A DNA stretch of 36,706 nt. It comes from a virus. Positions within the stretch are counted from its first letter, which is position 1. Every line of letters begins with the position of its first letter. This document shows, in pieces, positions 7,765 through 16,853 of this stretch. A model generated the notes under the pieces. That model was not told the origin of the DNA, searched no databases, and was given only the letters and a program-made list of their open reading frames with translations. The stretch is from IMG/VR virus record IMGVR_UViG_3300032241_002959, positions 1 through 36,706 of that record, one strand, 5' to 3'. The position numbers and the translations under genes were made by a program.

Positions 7765-8214
7765 TTATAAAATCCCTTTTAAAAAATCAGCAAATGGAAC
7801 AACATTATTATTAGGAACTACTTCTTGTTCACATTCACATGGTTCACAATTACAAGCATCACAAACAACACTAGGCTCTAAATCACCTTGACATTCACAT
7901 GGTTCACAACCACACTCTTGACAACATTCTTCAGCACAATTATCACCTTCTCCTGTTTCAACTGAAGCTTCACCATCTTCATCAATTGTTATCTTAACTG
8001 AAAAATCTTCAAATTTTTTAATAGCAGTTTTCAAACCAGGTGTACCACCATCATTTTGAATTTCCTTTTTAAGTTTTTTCTCGGCAGCATCTGTTAATTC
8101 ATCATTATTTCTTGCAAAACCAATAACATCTTTATCATCCTCAAATGATTTAATATCAACACTTGTAACCTCATCTTCTTTAGATTTAGTTTCATTAAAT
8201 CTTTTAATATACAT
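7765..8214 (-). CDS. Cysteine-rich acidic protein with targeting-like N-terminus
   Basis: A 149-residue acidic protein, first gene of the minus-strand cluster. The start MYIKRFNE-T matches the targeting pattern, with possible cleavage after E8. The C-terminal third contains twelve cysteines, of which ten form two exact copies of C-x2-C-x-C-E-P-C-E-C (residues 98-108 and 118-128). This array suggests metal binding, for example zinc clusters, but it matches no family I can name. The DNA reflects the duplication: ACATTCACATGGTTCACAA occurs at 7831-7849 and 7891-7909. A putative promoter motif is 22 bases upstream, divergent from that of the giant virion gene. Confidence 0.65.
   Translation of the reverse strand: MYIKRFNETKSKEDEVTSVDIKSFEDDKDVIGFARNNDELTDAAEKKLKKEIQNDGGTPGLKTAIKKFEDFSVKITIDEDGEASVETGEGDNCAEECCQECGCEPCECQGDLEPSVVCDACNCEPCECEQEVVPNNNVVPFADFLKGIL
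7831..7909. repeat. Internal direct repeat encoding the duplicated cysteine motif
   Basis: The 19-base sequence ACATTCACATGGTTCACAA occurs twice, at 7831-7849 and 7891-7909, exactly 60 bases apart. It encodes the CEPCEC part of each cysteine array, so the duplication is recent or under strong constraint. Confidence 0.8.
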
Positions 8215-8236
8215 ATAATAATTCTTTTTTTATATA

Positions 8237-8248
8237 CTATATATTATT
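8237..8248 (-). promoter_or_regulatory. Putative late promoter motif, cysteine-rich gene cluster
   Basis: On the minus strand AATAATATATAG matches 9 of 12 bases of TTTAATATATAA, 22 bases before the start at 8214. It forms a divergent pair with the exact motif at 8271. Confidence 0.4.
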
Positions 8249-8270
8249 TTTAAATACCAAGAAATGGTTT

Positions 8271-8282
8271 TTTAATATATAA
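8271..8282 (+). promoter_or_regulatory. Putative late promoter motif (exact), giant virion protein
   Basis: TTTAATATATAA lies 19 bases before the ATG at 8302. The same 12-mer occurs exactly upstream of three other genes (24978, 28741 and 35526, all on the minus strand). Confidence 0.55.
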
Positions 8283-8301
8283 CAAAAAGTATTTATATTA
8301 A

Positions 8302-11300
8302 ATGTCTAATCATAAAAATCTAATTTTCTTCAATAACCAAGGAGATTCACTAAACTTCAACTATAATGATACAACTGATAGATTTGAAGGAGATATCCTT
8401 TTTGATGAAAATTCATCAGATACATATAAAACATATGGAATATACACAATGGAAAGAATTCCTTCATTTGAATTTGAAGATCCAGGTGTATTATCTTTAA
8501 ATAAATTCCAACTATTCAATGAGTATGGTTTCCATTTCTATAGTGGGACACAGAATCCATACCCAATCACAATGATTGAGCCAGTTAATAATGATCCAGA
8601 CTTCCACTCAAAATGGATATATGGGGATAATTTTGATACACTATTTCCAATTGGTTCAGTTGTTAAATTCAATAATTCATTTTTAGAATTTACCAATAGT
8701 AACAAAGCATATACGGTTGTTGCTAATAAAAAAGGAGCAATAATGATCATTAGTGATATTGACAATGCATCATTTGAAACAAATTATTATACAGATTATA
8801 CAAATAAATCAAATTATATAAACAACAATACCCCATTGTTATATTTAACCGGAATAAATGCAATTGGTGTTTATGATTATATAGATTCTAATTATAATAA
8901 TAATTTATCTTATTGGTCTGAGCCAAATTTCTATGATAAATTTTACAATGGTAAAAAATTAAATATAGTAAACAGCAAAAGCAATGACAGTGTTGTAACC
9001 GTTACTGATTTCGAATTAACAGATAGTGTTAATTATGAATACTATGTAAATAATCTACCGGATAATCAAGATTTGATAATAGAATATAAAAGTAAAACAG
9101 ATCTACCAAACATATATAATGGACCAATCACAATAACCGATGATAATAGAATAATATTCCAAAAAGGATTACCTGATATAATAAAACCAGGCACTGAATT
9201 TAAAATTGTTGGATCTACTTTAAATACTAATTTCCTAATGGTATCAGATATTCAATCATTTATATCAAACACACAACAAACTTTTTATACAACACAATCA
9301 CAAGTATTATATGATAATAAAATATTTGAATGTGTCTTAGCTTATACACAAAGTTATGCAGATATTAATACACTGAATGTTAATCCATATAATACATACT
9401 ATTGGAAACCTTCAAATTATGTAATAGTGGATCAAATTACATATAATGAGACACTATTAAACTCACAAGTATATTTAACATCAAATATACTATATTTCAC
9501 ATATGGATATACACAAAGCTCAATAATAACATTAGCATCAGCTGCTGAATTATTTAGTTCAGATTTTAGTTCATTTAATATAGATTTATATTATAAAGAT
9601 GGTGCACTAAAAGCTGATTTAATATATCCAAGTAATTATGCTGAGGTTAATTTTTACGCAAATAGTTTAACACAATCAATTGGACAAATATATAAAACAA
9701 ATGAACGATTAATTGAAGTATCAGAAGAATTAACTTCTGAATTAAATTATAACTTAAGTGAAAATTTTAAATACAATATTGTATTTGATGAATTAGATGA
9801 TTTTGGTATAAAAATAACATTAAACAAAGAAGTATACCAAGAAGAGATTGATTTCATATTTAGTGGAGAGTTTATTGACATGGAAAGAACCATTGATAGA
9901 ACCATCAGAAATTGGTTGGATAGATATTATATACAATTAAATTTATTAGGTATAAATGCTGAACTTGACTATATTGGAAACTCATCATCATTATATTTCA
10001 ATTCTATTATTATTAAATCACAATACCCAAATGTACCAATGTTATTAAATAGTGTTGAAGTTGGGTCAGTTGCAAGTTTCCATATTGAACATTCTAGAAT
10101 ATTATTTACTAACCCAAATTCTATAGGTAGTTATATAAATATAATAATAAATAACAAAGATTATCAACAATCAACTATATTTGCAACACAATCAGGAACT
10201 GCATCATATAAAGTGGCTGATATACCAGCTACATTAGAAGCTTGGGTAAATACTTATGGTGAATACTTAACAACATTTGGACTTATACCTACTAATATAA
10301 ACAATCTTTTAAAGTTTGATATAACTAGAACCGATATAATATTTGAATACACAATACAAAATGGAAAATTAAATATACCTGGTTTAGATGATTATATAAT
10401 CACAAATAAACTACCAGGATCAATTGGTACTTTAATATCATCAAATGAAGTTGTATTACCGAGCACAGCAACAGCATCATTTGAAGATGCTGGTTTTGCA
10501 ACAGGTATGGTTTTCTCATTGAATAACACATTATACCCATACGATAATCAAGAATACACAATACAATATTTAGATCCAAATACTCTTAACTTAAGCTATC
10601 AAGGACCATTCTGGGGATCAACAAGTTCACTTTGTGACACATCACCATATGTAACACTAGCCTTCAATACTGGATTTGGTCAAACCGCCTGTGCACCTAT
10701 AGTATCAGGAAGTGGTTCAAGCCCATTTGATCTAAATCAATTTGATAACACTGCTTTCTCAATGTTTTTAAATTCATCAACTTATCAAAATACTAATATA
10801 GACTTAAATAATATACAAGGATCAATAAATATGGTTGATTTAGTATATATCCAACTATCAGATTCAATATACATACTTGGTGAAAATTTAGTAATATTAG
10901 ATGCAATTAATTTTACATATAAATCTTATATTGATTTACCAAATAATATAGACAGTTTGAAAATACAGTTCAATAATTATAATAATTATCTATACTGTTT
11001 ATCAAAAACAAATATTTGGGTAATAGATCCATTAATAAATGTTATAATTGATAATATATCGCTTACAAATATAGCATATGATATGTCAATATCAACAAAT
11101 GGTGATATTTACATAACATACGAAAATAGCCCAACTATATCAATATATAACTACACCAATACACTAGTTGTAACAATAACAACACCATCATCAACAGATA
11201 CAAAAACTGGTAAATTAACATATAATACAAAAAGTGAGACAACTTTCGTAACCACTGATAGTGGTAATATATTAGTCATAAATTCAAATAGGACTATATA

Positions 11301-14091
11301 TCAAACATATAACATACCTAATTTAAAAATAGATTTTATATTCTACGAACCTATCAATGATACAATATATATCTATGATAATTCATATCTATATAAAATA
11401 AATGATAATACTATATCACAAATTGATAATATTTCACCAACACCATTCACTGATATGCTATATAACAATTTAACAGGTGAAGTAAATATATCTGATGAAA
11501 ATTCATTTAAATCTTTTGATTTAAATAATAATTTAAATCTAAGTGAAAATATTGATGCTTATGGTTATATAACACTAAACCAATATGATGGAATGGTATA
11601 TCTAACATCACAAACAACCAATTCAATACTAACAATAAACCCATCAAATGGTTGGAATATAGAAACCACACATTTTAATGCAATATCCACTAAAATAATA
11701 TATAACCCAGCTAGAAACTCGGTATGTGCTATACAACCAAGTATAAATAATGTTGTTGAAATTACAACTACAATAGAAACCAACATTACAACCACAACTA
11801 CTAATTCTATATCAATAGAAGATCAGAATTATGGAACACTGCATAGTGAATATACACCACATGAGGATATATGGCTAAAATCAAGAGAATATCTTAGAAG
11901 ACCTAGAGAGAATTATATTAATGATACACAAGTGCAATTCTATTGGAAATGGATTGATGACCAAACGCCTGATTTCTTCTTATATGATATGTCTGGTGAT
12001 CAATTACAAACAACAGGTAGTTATTCATACACAGGACCAAAACCTTTATTAGATGTTGGATTAAATAAATATCCAAATAGTGATATAACAAAAGTTTCAA
12101 TACCACAATATCAACAAACTGTTTTTGACACTATAACACAAAATTTAGATTATATCAATGATAGCGAAAATATATACAATGAACCAGAGGCTATGCAATT
12201 ATTTATAGGTTTTAAATCAGAAGATGAAGGACCAAAACAATCTATTTTACAACTCTACAAAAAAGAAACTATTGAATTTGATATAACAAGTACATCAACG
12301 AATAACACTATATTAACATTTTCAACTGAAATAGATTCAACTGGATTAACTTACGGACAAGTTAAAATAAACAACATGTCTGATGAAACATTTATAAATA
12401 AAGGTCTTAAACAAGGACAAACAATACTACTTTATATAAAAGATGTTTCCAATATAAACAACCAATACACATCACATAATAATGGATCATTATTTAAAAT
12501 AAGAGACATATACACAAATACACTAATATTGGACTTTTTTAATATCACATCAGATTATTTATACCAAGAAAGTACTATTATACAAGATTACCCAATACTA
12601 GGAAAAGACACTTATCTAAAAACTACCTTTCAAATAATAGATAGAGAAATTGGTAGATTTAATACATATGCACAAACTGAAATAGAAGATTTTAGATACA
12701 AAATCCAACTTAATAATATAGGAAAAAATATAGGACCACATGAAGTATTCATATTCAAAGATTATGATATATTAGAAGGTGGTATTGACTGGAATTTCTT
12801 AAATATAAAGAGAAAAGAAATGTTGATGAATAAAAATCTTATATATCCATATATAGGTGCATATAAATCAATCATAAATGCTATTAATTTTTTTGGTTAT
12901 AATGATTTGGAATTAAATGAATATTATAGAAATATAAACCCAAAATCAAAAGATTTCTCTAAACTATTCAAGGTTGAAATACCTGATATATTTGATAACT
13001 CAATACAAGGTTGGTCTAATGATGGAGATTTCCTAAAACATACATACCCAAACGCCAATTATGAAGAAACAAATCTTCTTAATTTAACTTACGATATAAC
13101 TGATAAAAGTGGTAATAATATTCTAACATATAGTATTGATGATGTAACGATTAAATTACAAGGTCTTAAATATTGGCTTTCAAAAAATATAATACCTTTA
13201 ACACATAAGATATTAGATATAACAGGTAAGACTTACTTTAAAGGAGGTAATCAAATAACACATAAAATGCATGATGTTAGAATATTCAATGTAAATGAAA
13301 ATATGACACCTATAACAGGTAAATTAAATGAGGCTTATTTAATGCCCATAAATAGTGGATCAACAGTATATAATTGTGTCATTGATTTTTATTCAATTAT
13401 AGATGGTGTGGGAGCAGATAAGAACCCAACAGGTCTTACCACACCACCCAAACCATTCAATGGTGTAGAACTTAAATTACCAGATTATTTTAATATTAAA
13501 ATAAGAACTTATAAAACATATAAAGAATGGACACCATTCACTAGTTACCAAAAAGGTGATAAAATTATATATTATGGTTACTTATACGAATCCACTATCA
13601 ATAATAACAGGACAAATAATCCACAAAAATATGATAGTGTATCACCTTGGTCTTCTAATATAACATATACACCTACTAGTTTAGCTGAATATTCTAATAG
13701 AATTTATGTATATAGTGGTTTAGGATCAACTGCTTCAATAAACCCACCAGTATTAGATCAAGGTGATAATGCAAATTGGTTAGATATAACAGAGTGGTCT
13801 AAAATTAATTATGAACCAGTACAAACAATAGATGAATATAGAAGAATAACAACAACATATAGTATTGGTGTGACACAATCAACTACATTATTGAACCAAA
13901 TACCACCATACAATTTCACAATAGATTCAAATTTAGACCCATTTATAACAATTGAAATTATAAGTGATAATGGATATGGTTCTATTTACAATGATAAGAA
14001 AAACTATGAGATTAGAGGTATAAAAGATTTAACTGATAAGGTCGTACCAATAGAACAAATTGGACCATTTGTTCCAATAACAATAATATAA
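8302..14091 (+). CDS. Giant virion protein (baseplate or tail fibre component) with beta-propeller and carbohydrate-binding-like modules
   Basis: A 1929-residue, Asn/Ile/Tyr-rich protein with no cytosolic enzyme motifs. The N-terminal third is beta-rich. Residues about 840-1150 read as a beta-propeller: repeated strands of the type 'D.IYIL....LVILDA', 'NYLYCLSKTNIWVID', 'GDIYITYENSPTISIYN', 'GNILVINS' and 'DTIYIYDNSYLYKI'. A threonine-rich linker (residues about 1153-1165) ends it. Residues about 1495-1540 (LNIKRKEMLMNKNLIYPY, AINFFGYNDLELNEYYRNI) resemble the assembly region of baseplate wedge or tail-I type proteins. Residues about 1740-1800 (WTPFTSYQKGDKIIYYGYLY) have the W/Y pattern of small CBM5/12-like sugar-binding modules. 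It would act at the tail tip in host binding. It has an exact late promoter motif and a strong terminator. A T4 gp7 counterpart is possible but unproven. Confidence 0.6.
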   Translation: MSNHKNLIFFNNQGDSLNFNYNDTTDRFEGDILFDENSSDTYKTYGIYTMERIPSFEFEDPGVLSLNKFQLFNEYGFHFYSGTQNPYPITMIEPVNNDPDFHSKWIYGDNFDTLFPIGSVVKFNNSFLEFTNSNKAYTVVANKKGAIMIISDIDNASFETNYYTDYTNKSNYINNNTPLLYLTGINAIGVYDYIDSNYNNNLSYWSEPNFYDKFYNGKKLNIVNSKSNDSVVTVTDFELTDSVNYEYYVNNLPDNQDLIIEYKSKTDLPNIYNGPITITDDNRIIFQKGLPDIIKPGTEFKIVGSTLNTNFLMVSDIQSFISNTQQTFYTTQSQVLYDNKIFECVLAYTQSYADINTLNVNPYNTYYWKPSNYVIVDQITYNETLLNSQVYLTSNILYFTYGYTQSSIITLASAAELFSSDFSSFNIDLYYKDGALKADLIYPSNYAEVNFYANSLTQSIGQIYKTNERLIEVSEELTSELNYNLSENFKYNIVFDELDDFGIKITLNKEVYQEEIDFIFSGEFIDMERTIDRTIRNWLDRYYIQLNLLGINAELDYIGNSSSLYFNSIIIKSQYPNVPMLLNSVEVGSVASFHIEHSRILFTNPNSIGSYINIIINNKDYQQSTIFATQSGTASYKVADIPATLEAWVNTYGEYLTTFGLIPTNINNLLKFDITRTDIIFEYTIQNGKLNIPGLDDYIITNKLPGSIGTLISSNEVVLPSTATASFEDAGFATGMVFSLNNTLYPYDNQEYTIQYLDPNTLNLSYQGPFWGSTSSLCDTSPYVTLAFNTGFGQTACAPIVSGSGSSPFDLNQFDNTAFSMFLNSSTYQNTNIDLNNIQGSINMVDLVYIQLSDSIYILGENLVILDAINFTYKSYIDLPNNIDSLKIQFNNYNNYLYCLSKTNIWVIDPLINVIIDNISLTNIAYDMSISTNGDIYITYENSPTISIYNYTNTLVVTITTPSSTDTKTGKLTYNTKSETTFVTTDSGNILVINSNRTIYQTYNIPNLKIDFIFYEPINDTIYIYDNSYLYKINDNTISQIDNISPTPFTDMLYNNLTGEVNISDENSFKSFDLNNNLNLSENIDAYGYITLNQYDGMVYLTSQTTNSILTINPSNGWNIETTHFNAISTKIIYNPARNSVCAIQPSINNVVEITTTIETNITTTTTNSISIEDQNYGTLHSEYTPHEDIWLKSREYLRRPRENYINDTQVQFYWKWIDDQTPDFFLYDMSGDQLQTTGSYSYTGPKPLLDVGLNKYPNSDITKVSIPQYQQTVFDTITQNLDYINDSENIYNEPEAMQLFIGFKSEDEGPKQSILQLYKKETIEFDITSTSTNNTILTFSTEIDSTGLTYGQVKINNMSDETFINKGLKQGQTILLYIKDVSNINNQYTSHNNGSLFKIRDIYTNTLILDFFNITSDYLYQESTIIQDYPILGKDTYLKTTFQIIDREIGRFNTYAQTEIEDFRYKIQLNNIGKNIGPHEVFIFKDYDILEGGIDWNFLNIKRKEMLMNKNLIYPYIGAYKSIINAINFFGYNDLELNEYYRNINPKSKDFSKLFKVEIPDIFDNSIQGWSNDGDFLKHTYPNANYEETNLLNLTYDITDKSGNNILTYSIDDVTIKLQGLKYWLSKNIIPLTHKILDITGKTYFKGGNQITHKMHDVRIFNVNENMTPITGKLNEAYLMPINSGSTVYNCVIDFYSIIDGVGADKNPTGLTTPPKPFNGVELKLPDYFNIKIRTYKTYKEWTPFTSYQKGDKIIYYGYLYESTINNNRTNNPQKYDSVSPWSSNITYTPTSLAEYSNRIYVYSGLGSTASINPPVLDQGDNANWLDITEWSKINYEPVQTIDEYRRITTTYSIGVTQSTTLLNQIPPYNFTIDSNLDPFITIEIISDNGYGSIYNDKKNYEIRGIKDLTDKVVPIEQIGPFVPITII

Positions 14092-14094
14092 ACA

Positions 14095-14126
14095 AAAAAC
14101 CCCTTAGATTTTTCTAAGGGGTTTTT
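14095..14126. terminator. Bidirectional terminator between giant gene and methyltransferases
   Basis: The stem AAAAACCCCTTAGA / TCTAAGGGGTTTTT with a TTTT loop sits between convergent genes ending at 14091 and 14128. Confidence 0.92.
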
Positions 14127-14127
14127 A

Positions 14128-15033
14128 TTATTTCAAACCTTTAAATATATGGGCAATCACATCAACAGTCCAACCATCACCCAATATACAAGCTGCCTCA
14201 TTTTGAGTTAAGTTATCAGTATATCCACTCGGAACAGTTTGGCAAAACTCACGTTCCCTATTATTCATATATCTAACACCACTATACACACTCAAATCCA
14301 TACCCTTTGATAACTCATCAATTTCAGCAGCACTTTTACCTTTAAAATTTACATCAAAATGTTTCTTTAATTCTTCATAATGTTCCTTTGATTTAAATAT
14401 AAGAGTAGTGAAACCTGTATTGAAATATCTATGACACATTTTAATGGGAGTTGATAGTGGTCTAGAATCCGATTCAAGTAAAGTTCTAGCCTTATCTCTA
14501 TCAGAATAACCATTAATCAAAAAATCATTCAATTTCATTTTTTTATTTTCAGGAAGTGTAATACCTGGTATATTAGTCCAATATAAACGATGTCTTAAAT
14601 GCGGTGCAACTAATTCAGAATTTATAACAACTGGCTCACATCCCATCATTTCACTAATAAAATCCTGATGCTCTTTTTTCATCCTAACATTCTCTAATAA
14701 GAAATATTTTGGATTTGTCTCCTCTAATAATCTAGTATATTCAAAGAATAAACCACTCTTAGTACCATCAACACCAAGTCTCTCTTTATTAGCACCAGAA
14801 AAATCTTGACATGGTGATCCACCTATCAATAGGTCTATTTTAGGCAAATCTTTACCATTTATCTTAGTAATATCTCCTAATCTATTTGGAGTATCTTGTG
14901 GATAATTAATATCAGCTACCTTTATAGCATAATCTTTAATTTCACTACTGAAATAATTAGTAACATCAACACCCGCTTTTTCAAGAGCTATTCTACCACA
15001 ACTCATTCCATCAAAAAGACTTAATACATTCAT
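14128..15033 (-). CDS. C5-cytosine DNA methyltransferase, tandem copy 1
   Basis: A 301-residue Dcm-type enzyme, transferring methyl from SAM to cytosine C5. Motif I is LSLFDGMSCG (residues 4-13), motif IV is GGSPCQDFS with catalytic C75, motif VI is LLENV (112-116), and motif VIII is LRHRLYWTN. The region of residues 160-255, the expected target recognition domain, differs from copies 2 and 3. The C-terminus has GDGWTVDVIAHIFK where the other two have GNGWTVDVIAHIFK. Copy 1 lacks the Q of the usual QxRxR in motif VIII. It is the last of three copies on the minus strand and lies 5 bases after copy 2. No restriction enzyme is nearby, so modification or protection of phage DNA is more likely than a restriction-modification system. 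Confidence 0.92.
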   Translation of the reverse strand: MNVLSLFDGMSCGRIALEKAGVDVTNYFSSEIKDYAIKVADINYPQDTPNRLGDITKINGKDLPKIDLLIGGSPCQDFSGANKERLGVDGTKSGLFFEYTRLLEETNPKYFLLENVRMKKEHQDFISEMMGCEPVVINSELVAPHLRHRLYWTNIPGITLPENKKMKLNDFLINGYSDRDKARTLLESDSRPLSTPIKMCHRYFNTGFTTLIFKSKEHYEELKKHFDVNFKGKSAAEIDELSKGMDLSVYSGVRYMNNREREFCQTVPSGYTDNLTQNEAACILGDGWTVDVIAHIFKGLK

Positions 15034-15038
15034 AATTT

Positions 15039-15893
15039 TTATTTTATATTTTTAAATATATGAGCAATTACATCAACCGTCCAACCATTACCAAGCATTT
15101 TCAATGCCTGTGATCTACTTACTGAAATAGTATAATCAATAGGAACACATTGTAATCTCTCTCCCTCATTTCTTGTTATTTTTCTAACCCTACCATCATT
15201 TTCTAAAATCTTAGCCTTACCACTAGCACCAGTATCTAAACAACCATGTTTACCATTTAAATAATAAGCTCTCTGATCTTGACTACCATGACCTGTACCA
15301 TTTATATCATATTGTAAATAATTCTTTTTAAACACACGGATTTTTGTTTTATCATCATCTATATATTCAAAATCATTACTATTTAGATCTACTATATCTT
15401 TAATTAAAATTCCTCTATCTTCTGGTAAGTTAATAACAGGTATATTAGTCCAATATAAACGTTCACGATTCTGTGCAGAAACGAGATTACTATTAATCAT
15501 TATAGGTTCAACACCTAGTTCTTTAGTGATTATATCCTCCCATTCGTTTTTCATCTTAACATTTTCTAATAGAAAATATTTAGGATTAATTTCATTTTTA
15601 ATCCTAACATATTCCCAAAATAAACCTGATTTACCATCAAAACCAGTACCATTTCCAGCTCTTGAAAACGATTGACATGGACTACCACCTATAAGTAAAT
15701 CAATTTTCGGTAATTCAGATCCATTTAAATCCAAAACACTCCCCAATTGAATTGTATCTGGATAGTTATCTAAAGTTACTTTCATAGCATGAGTATCAAT
15801 TTCAGAGGCAAAATATTTATCATATTTAATACCTGCTCTATTTAAAGCTATTTGCCCACAAGACATACCATCAAAAAGACTTAAAACATTCAT
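15039..15893 (-). CDS. C5-cytosine DNA methyltransferase, tandem copy 2
   Basis: A 284-residue Dcm-type enzyme. Motifs: LSLFDGMSCGQIALNRAGI at the N-terminus, GGSPCQSFS (C73), LLENV (residues 108-112), SAQNRERLYWTNIP (motif VIII complete) and GNGWTVDVIAHIFKNIK at the end. Its first 22 residues are identical to copy 3, and its C-terminal 17 residues are too. The central part (residues about 155-250) has its own sequence, including HGSQDQRAYYLNGKHG, so a different DNA target is likely. This is the shortest copy. It lies 4 bases after copy 3. Confidence 0.92.
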   Translation of the reverse strand: MNVLSLFDGMSCGQIALNRAGIKYDKYFASEIDTHAMKVTLDNYPDTIQLGSVLDLNGSELPKIDLLIGGSPCQSFSRAGNGTGFDGKSGLFWEYVRIKNEINPKYFLLENVKMKNEWEDIITKELGVEPIMINSNLVSAQNRERLYWTNIPVINLPEDRGILIKDIVDLNSNDFEYIDDDKTKIRVFKKNYLQYDINGTGHGSQDQRAYYLNGKHGCLDTGASGKAKILENDGRVRKITRNEGERLQCVPIDYTISVSRSQALKMLGNGWTVDVIAHIFKNIK

Positions 15894-15897
15894 ATAA

Positions 15898-16809
15898 TTA
15901 TTTTATATTTTTAAATATATGAGCAATTACATCAACCGTCCAACCATTACCAATCATTTTTCTAATTTGATTATCACTAGCAACACCATCAAAATAATTA
16001 TCAGGAACGGTTTGTAATCTACAATATTCCTTAATAGTATAATATCTAAATGGTAATTGTAATTTAAAAGCATCAGGATGACGACCCACTGGCATTATAG
16101 TTAAAACATTATCCTTAGCAACCGTAGTTAGACAATTACTTTTATTTCTGTTAGTAGCTCTAACTTCAAGACATTGTGTAATGGGCACATCTTTATTATA
16201 ATCCTTTCTAATACCATTATCATCTAATCTTCTACCTAGTATAGTTGCCTTATTCAATCTTCTACCCCTTATTGCACTAGGTCCTATCATAACATCATCT
16301 TCTAAAATATCAACCAAATTAATATTCTTATCATCAGGCTGTTGAATATTAGGTATATTAGTCCAATATAATCGTTGGCGATTTTGTGCAGAAACAAGAC
16401 TACTATTAATCAAAATAGGTTCTACACCCAGATGCTCACTAATAACATCTTGATACTCCTTTTTCATTACAACATTTTCTAATAAAAAATACTTAGGTTC
16501 ACACTCTTTTAACAATCTAACATACTCAAAGAATAATTTACTCCTAGGATCTTCAAAATTTAATTGTTTCCCCGAAAAGCTGAAACCCTGACAGGGACTA
16601 CCACCAATCAATAAATCTATTTTAGGTAAATTAGATCCCTTAACATCCAAAACACTACCTATTTGGATAGTATTTGGATAATTGTGATTAGCCACTTTGA
16701 TAGCATGTTTATCAATCTCACTAGCATAATAGTTATTATACTCTATACCAGCTCTATTTAGAGCAATTTGCCCACAAGACATACCATCAAAAAGACTTAA
16801 CACATTCAT
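15898..16809 (-). CDS. C5-cytosine DNA methyltransferase, tandem copy 3
   Basis: A 303-residue Dcm-type enzyme, first of the three in transcription order. Motifs: LSLFDGMSCGQIALNRAGI, GGSPCQGFS (C73), LLENV (residues 109-113), SAQNRQRLYWTNIP and GNGWTVDVIAHIFKNIK. The recognition part (residues about 160-260) is basic and includes IRGRRLNKATILGRRL, different from copies 1 and 2; CRLQTVPDNYFDG is motif IX-like. Just upstream is a terminator for the gene before it, so either readthrough or a promoter in the short gap (16810-16827) must drive the three copies; no good match to the late motif is visible there. Confidence 0.92.
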   Translation of the reverse strand: MNVLSLFDGMSCGQIALNRAGIEYNNYYASEIDKHAIKVANHNYPNTIQIGSVLDVKGSNLPKIDLLIGGSPCQGFSFSGKQLNFEDPRSKLFFEYVRLLKECEPKYFLLENVVMKKEYQDVISEHLGVEPILINSSLVSAQNRQRLYWTNIPNIQQPDDKNINLVDILEDDVMIGPSAIRGRRLNKATILGRRLDDNGIRKDYNKDVPITQCLEVRATNRNKSNCLTTVAKDNVLTIMPVGRHPDAFKLQLPFRYYTIKEYCRLQTVPDNYFDGVASDNQIRKMIGNGWTVDVIAHIFKNIK

Positions 16810-16827
16810 CTAACTACTATATAATTT

Positions 16828-16853
16828 AAAAAGTGCTAATTAATTAGCACTTT
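16828..16853 (-). terminator. Terminator with a stop codon in its centre
   Basis: AAAGTGCTAATTAATTAGCACTTT is a perfect 24-base palindrome followed on the minus strand by five T. The TAA stop of the gene ending at 16840 lies at the centre of the hairpin. Confidence 0.8.

Noticed and set aside
9302-9425. Second carbohydrate-binding module in the giant virion protein
   Set aside because: The W/Y spacing is loosely similar to the C-terminal one but the G-D-x-V/I-x-Y core is missing, so it was not called as a domain.
14128-16809. A complete restriction-modification system
   Set aside because: Three methyltransferases but no nuclease, specificity subunit or Vsr partner nearby. The Vsr-like nuclease at 662 is far away and is a homing-type enzyme.
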